5,448 bases of DNA from JAGQTE01 sp964648005 (GTDB lineage Bacteria; Actinomycetota; Acidimicrobiia; Acidimicrobiales; Acidimicrobilacustridaceae): contig CAZYKR010000284.1 in the NCBI GenBank assembly GCA_964648005.1, forward strand, positions 1-5,448. The letters are read 5' to 3'. The translations under genes and the position numbers were made by a program. The notes beneath the pieces are model-generated. The model was not told the DNA's origin and did no database searches. It saw nothing but the letters and a program-made list of their open reading frames with translations. Numbering within the stretch: the stretch's first letter is position 1; each line of letters begins with the position of its first letter. Below, in pieces: positions 3,896 to 5,448 of this stretch.

Positions 3896-5448
3896 TCAGC
3901 CGCGGGTCGGGAGGCGGTCCATCCACCAGCGCAGCACGTCCTCGCCGACGCCGTACGCCTCGCACATCAGTGCCCCGACCTCCTCGAGCACGTGTCGGCT
4001 GATCGAGGCCGATACCGTCAGCCCAGAGACAGTGGTCGCGTCGGCGCGCTCGATCGCGTCGGCACCCTCGGTCGCGTCGGCGCGCTCGACCGCGTCGGCA
4101 CCCTTGGTCGCGTCGGCGAGGATCGAGGCCGCGGCGTCCCAGGCGGTGCCGGGCGGCGGCAGCGGGATGGCGGCGAGCTGGCTCGCCCGCAGGCGCAGGG
4201 CGTCGGACGACAGCGCCGCACCCGCCGCCTCGCCGAACGCCCACGCCGACACCGGCGGTGCCAGCAGCACGGCGAGCAGGTGATCGAGCGTCTCGGCCGG
4301 AGCCGTCACGGCGATCGTCGGCACCGACGGCCACCATGATCCCGTCCGGTCGACGGCGGCCTCGATGACGCGCGTCTGGGTGGCGACGACGAGCTTCGGG
4401 ACCAGCAGCGCCATCCCCCACGCCGCCACCGCCGGATCGCTGGCGGCAAGCCGGTCGAGGTCGACGACGGGGGCGGTCCACGGGCGGCGATCGAAGCGCG
4501 CCGGCGCCCGCCCCCAGCGACACGCCGCCGGGTCGATCAGGCCGCTCGTGATGAGGCGGGGTCGCTCGTCATCGGGGCCGGTGGCCTCGATGACGGCGCC
4601 GCGCAGCCCGTAGTACTGATCCCGGAACCCCGCCGTGGCGCGGCCCACGTCGCCGACGACGCGCTCGGCCCCGGATGTGCCGGCGAGCACGACCGACGGC
4701 ACCGCCAACAGGTCGGCCAGCAGCGGCGCCCACGTGGTCGACCCCGGGTCGGGCGCCGGCGCCGCCGGCCGGTCCTCGAAGGTGGCGCCGCGCCACCGTG
4801 CCACCTCCGGGCGGCGGATCGCCGAGCGTCGGACGAGCACGGGGGCGCACGTCGGGACCTCGGCGGCGAAGACCGGCTCGGTCGCCACCCACAGGCCGGC
4901 GAGGTCGGCCGCCTCGGTCAACGCCTGCCGGATCGGGGCGGCGTCGCCGGCCGACAGGATCGACAGCGGCGCCACCAGGGCCGCCACCCCGTCGGGACGC
5001 AGGCGGGCGACGGCGTCGACCAGGAACACGGCAGCCGTGTCGACGTAGCGCACCACGGCGTCGCCGAGCCGGAGGCGGAGCCGCTCGGCCTCTTCAGTGC
5101 TGCGGGCGGTGGCAGCGGCGAGCTGGCTCTGGAACGGCGGGTTGCCGACGACGAGGTCGACCGGCTCGGGATCGACGTCGGCGAGAGCGTCGCCGCAGCG
5201 GATGCCGTCCAGCGACGCCGCCGCCACCCCTGCCCACGCCGCCAGACCGGCGCGTGTCGCCACCACCGCGGCGGGGTCGACGTCGACGCCGCGCACGCAG
5301 CGCGCCGCCTGCGCCGGCGCCACGCCGCGCGCCGCCAGCGCCTCGGCGGCGGCGATGGCGAAGACGCCACCACCGACGGCCGGATCGAGCACCCGGACAT
5401 CGCTCCACGCCGGCTCGGCCCCGGTGCGGTCGGCGACGGCGGCGGCGT
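3896..5448 (-). CDS. N6-adenine-type DNA methyltransferase, 5'-truncated by the window edge
   Basis: This is a SAM-dependent class I DNA methyltransferase, probably transferring a methyl group to the N6 of adenine. Motif I is LDPAVGGGVF (codons from 5389). An acidic strand-2 motif, GVDVDP, follows, then catalytic motif IV NPPF at 5143-5132. The C-terminal half, including VPKLVVATQTRV, LSSDALRL and LAAIPLPPP, resembles the specificity region of Eco57I/TaqI-like and type IIG methyltransferases. The apparent GTG start at 5392 is not the real one: it would begin exactly on motif I, and the frame stays open for 18 more codons to the edge. About 516 residues are visible. The stop at 3896-3898 is followed by the long hairpin. 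No restriction nuclease or helicase domain is seen in the visible part, so it may be an orphan or the partner of a gene to the right. A short-unit repeat interrupts the C-terminal region. The methyltransferase call is strong; target base and site are inferred or unknown. Confidence 0.88.
   Translation of the reverse strand, partial: AAAVADRTGAEPAWSDVRVLDPAVGGGVFAIAAAEALAARGVAPAQAARCVRGVDVDPAAVVATRAGLAAWAGVAAASLDGIRCGDALADVDPEPVDLVVGNPPFQSQLAAATARSTEEAERLRLRLGDAVVRYVDTAAVFLVDAVARLRPDGVAALVAPLSILSAGDAAPIRQALTEAADLAGLWVATEPVFAAEVPTCAPVLVRRSAIRRPEVARWRGATFEDRPAAPAPDPGSTTWAPLLADLLAVPSVVLAGTSGAERVVGDVGRATAGFRDQYYGLRGAVIEATGPDDERPRLITSGLIDPAACRWGRAPARFDRRPWTAPVVDLDRLAASDPAVAAWGMALLVPKLVVATQTRVIEAAVDRTGSWWPSVPTIAVTAPAETLDHLLAVLLAPPVSAWAFGEAAGAALSSDALRLRASQLAAIPLPPPGTAWDAAASILADATKGADAVERADATEGADAIERADATTVSGLTVSASISRHVLEEVGALMCEAYGVGEDVLRWWMDRLPTRG
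4034..4121 (-). repeat. 36-bp in-frame tandem repeat inside the methyltransferase gene
   Basis: Two full 36-bp units (4034-4069 and 4070-4105) differ at only two positions, and a partial third copy follows at 4106-4121. Each unit consists of two diverged 18-bp halves. The repeat encodes a run of hexapeptides: ADATKG, ADAVER, ADATEG, ADAIER, ADATTV. The unit length is a multiple of three, so a change in copy number alters protein length but not frame. The segment lies between the conserved IPLPPP region and the C-terminal tail and is probably a flexible or helical linker. Confidence 0.9.

Noticed and set aside
289..4002. Several long plus-strand open frames (for example 289-1497, 1178-2860, 2839-4002)
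   Set aside because: They lie antisense to well-supported genes, their translations are low-complexity Gly/Arg/Ala/His-rich sequence without family motifs, and such frames are expected in GC-rich DNA.
5390..5392. GTG at 5392 as start of the methyltransferase
   Set aside because: It falls directly on motif I (VLDPAVGGG), which normally has residues before it, and the same frame is open to the window edge. The gene is partial.
1..5448. CRISPR array, tRNA/rRNA gene, insertion sequence or attachment site
   Set aside because: No regularly spaced repeats apart from the coding tandem repeat, no transposase or integrase motif, no terminal repeats with target duplications, and no cloverleaf or rRNA signature was found.

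Overview
The window is GC-rich (roughly 70% by eye) bacterial chromosome with strong G/C third-position bias, GTG starts and clear Shine-Dalgarno sequences. Together with a SAM-clan riboswitch of the type best known from actinobacteria, this suggests a high-GC member of the Actinomycetota, possibly Acidimicrobiia-like. The taxonomy is an inference. No transposase, integrase, tRNA, rRNA or CRISPR array is visible.

All four supported genes lie on the minus strand, so they are read from right to left. (1) 3896-5448 is an N6-adenine-type DNA methyltransferase whose 5' end lies beyond the window; its C-terminal part carries an in-frame 36-bp tandem repeat. (2) 3835-3886 is a near-perfect 21-bp inverted repeat starting 9 nt after the methyltransferase stop, probably its terminator. 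(3) 2848-3708 is an isocitrate lyase/PEP mutase superfamily enzyme with a KRCGH catalytic loop. (4) 2621-2847 is a 227-nt leader holding a SAM-I/IV-like riboswitch with a short P2, no P4, a complementary P3 loop/3' tail and an anti-P1 hairpin. (5) 1358-2620 is metX, a homoserine O-acyltransferase. (6) 142-1365 is a Cys/Met-metabolism PLP enzyme whose GTG start overlaps the metX stop by 8 bp. (7) 1-141 is a non-coding tail with a cluster of GTGAC/GTCAC motifs and perhaps the start of another leftward gene.

The coherent unit is the SAM riboswitch-metX-PLP enzyme operon. MetX activates homoserine by O-acylation, and the PLP enzyme replaces the acyl group with a sulfur nucleophile to make cystathionine or homocysteine. 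The riboswitch would close the loop by sensing the end product, S-adenosylmethionine. The lyase and the methyltransferase have no obvious tie to this pathway beyond shared direction; the methyltransferase does consume SAM. I see no wholly new multi-gene system. The least ordinary signals are the compact riboswitch with its alternative pairings, the long hairpin and the tandem repeat in the methyltransferase.
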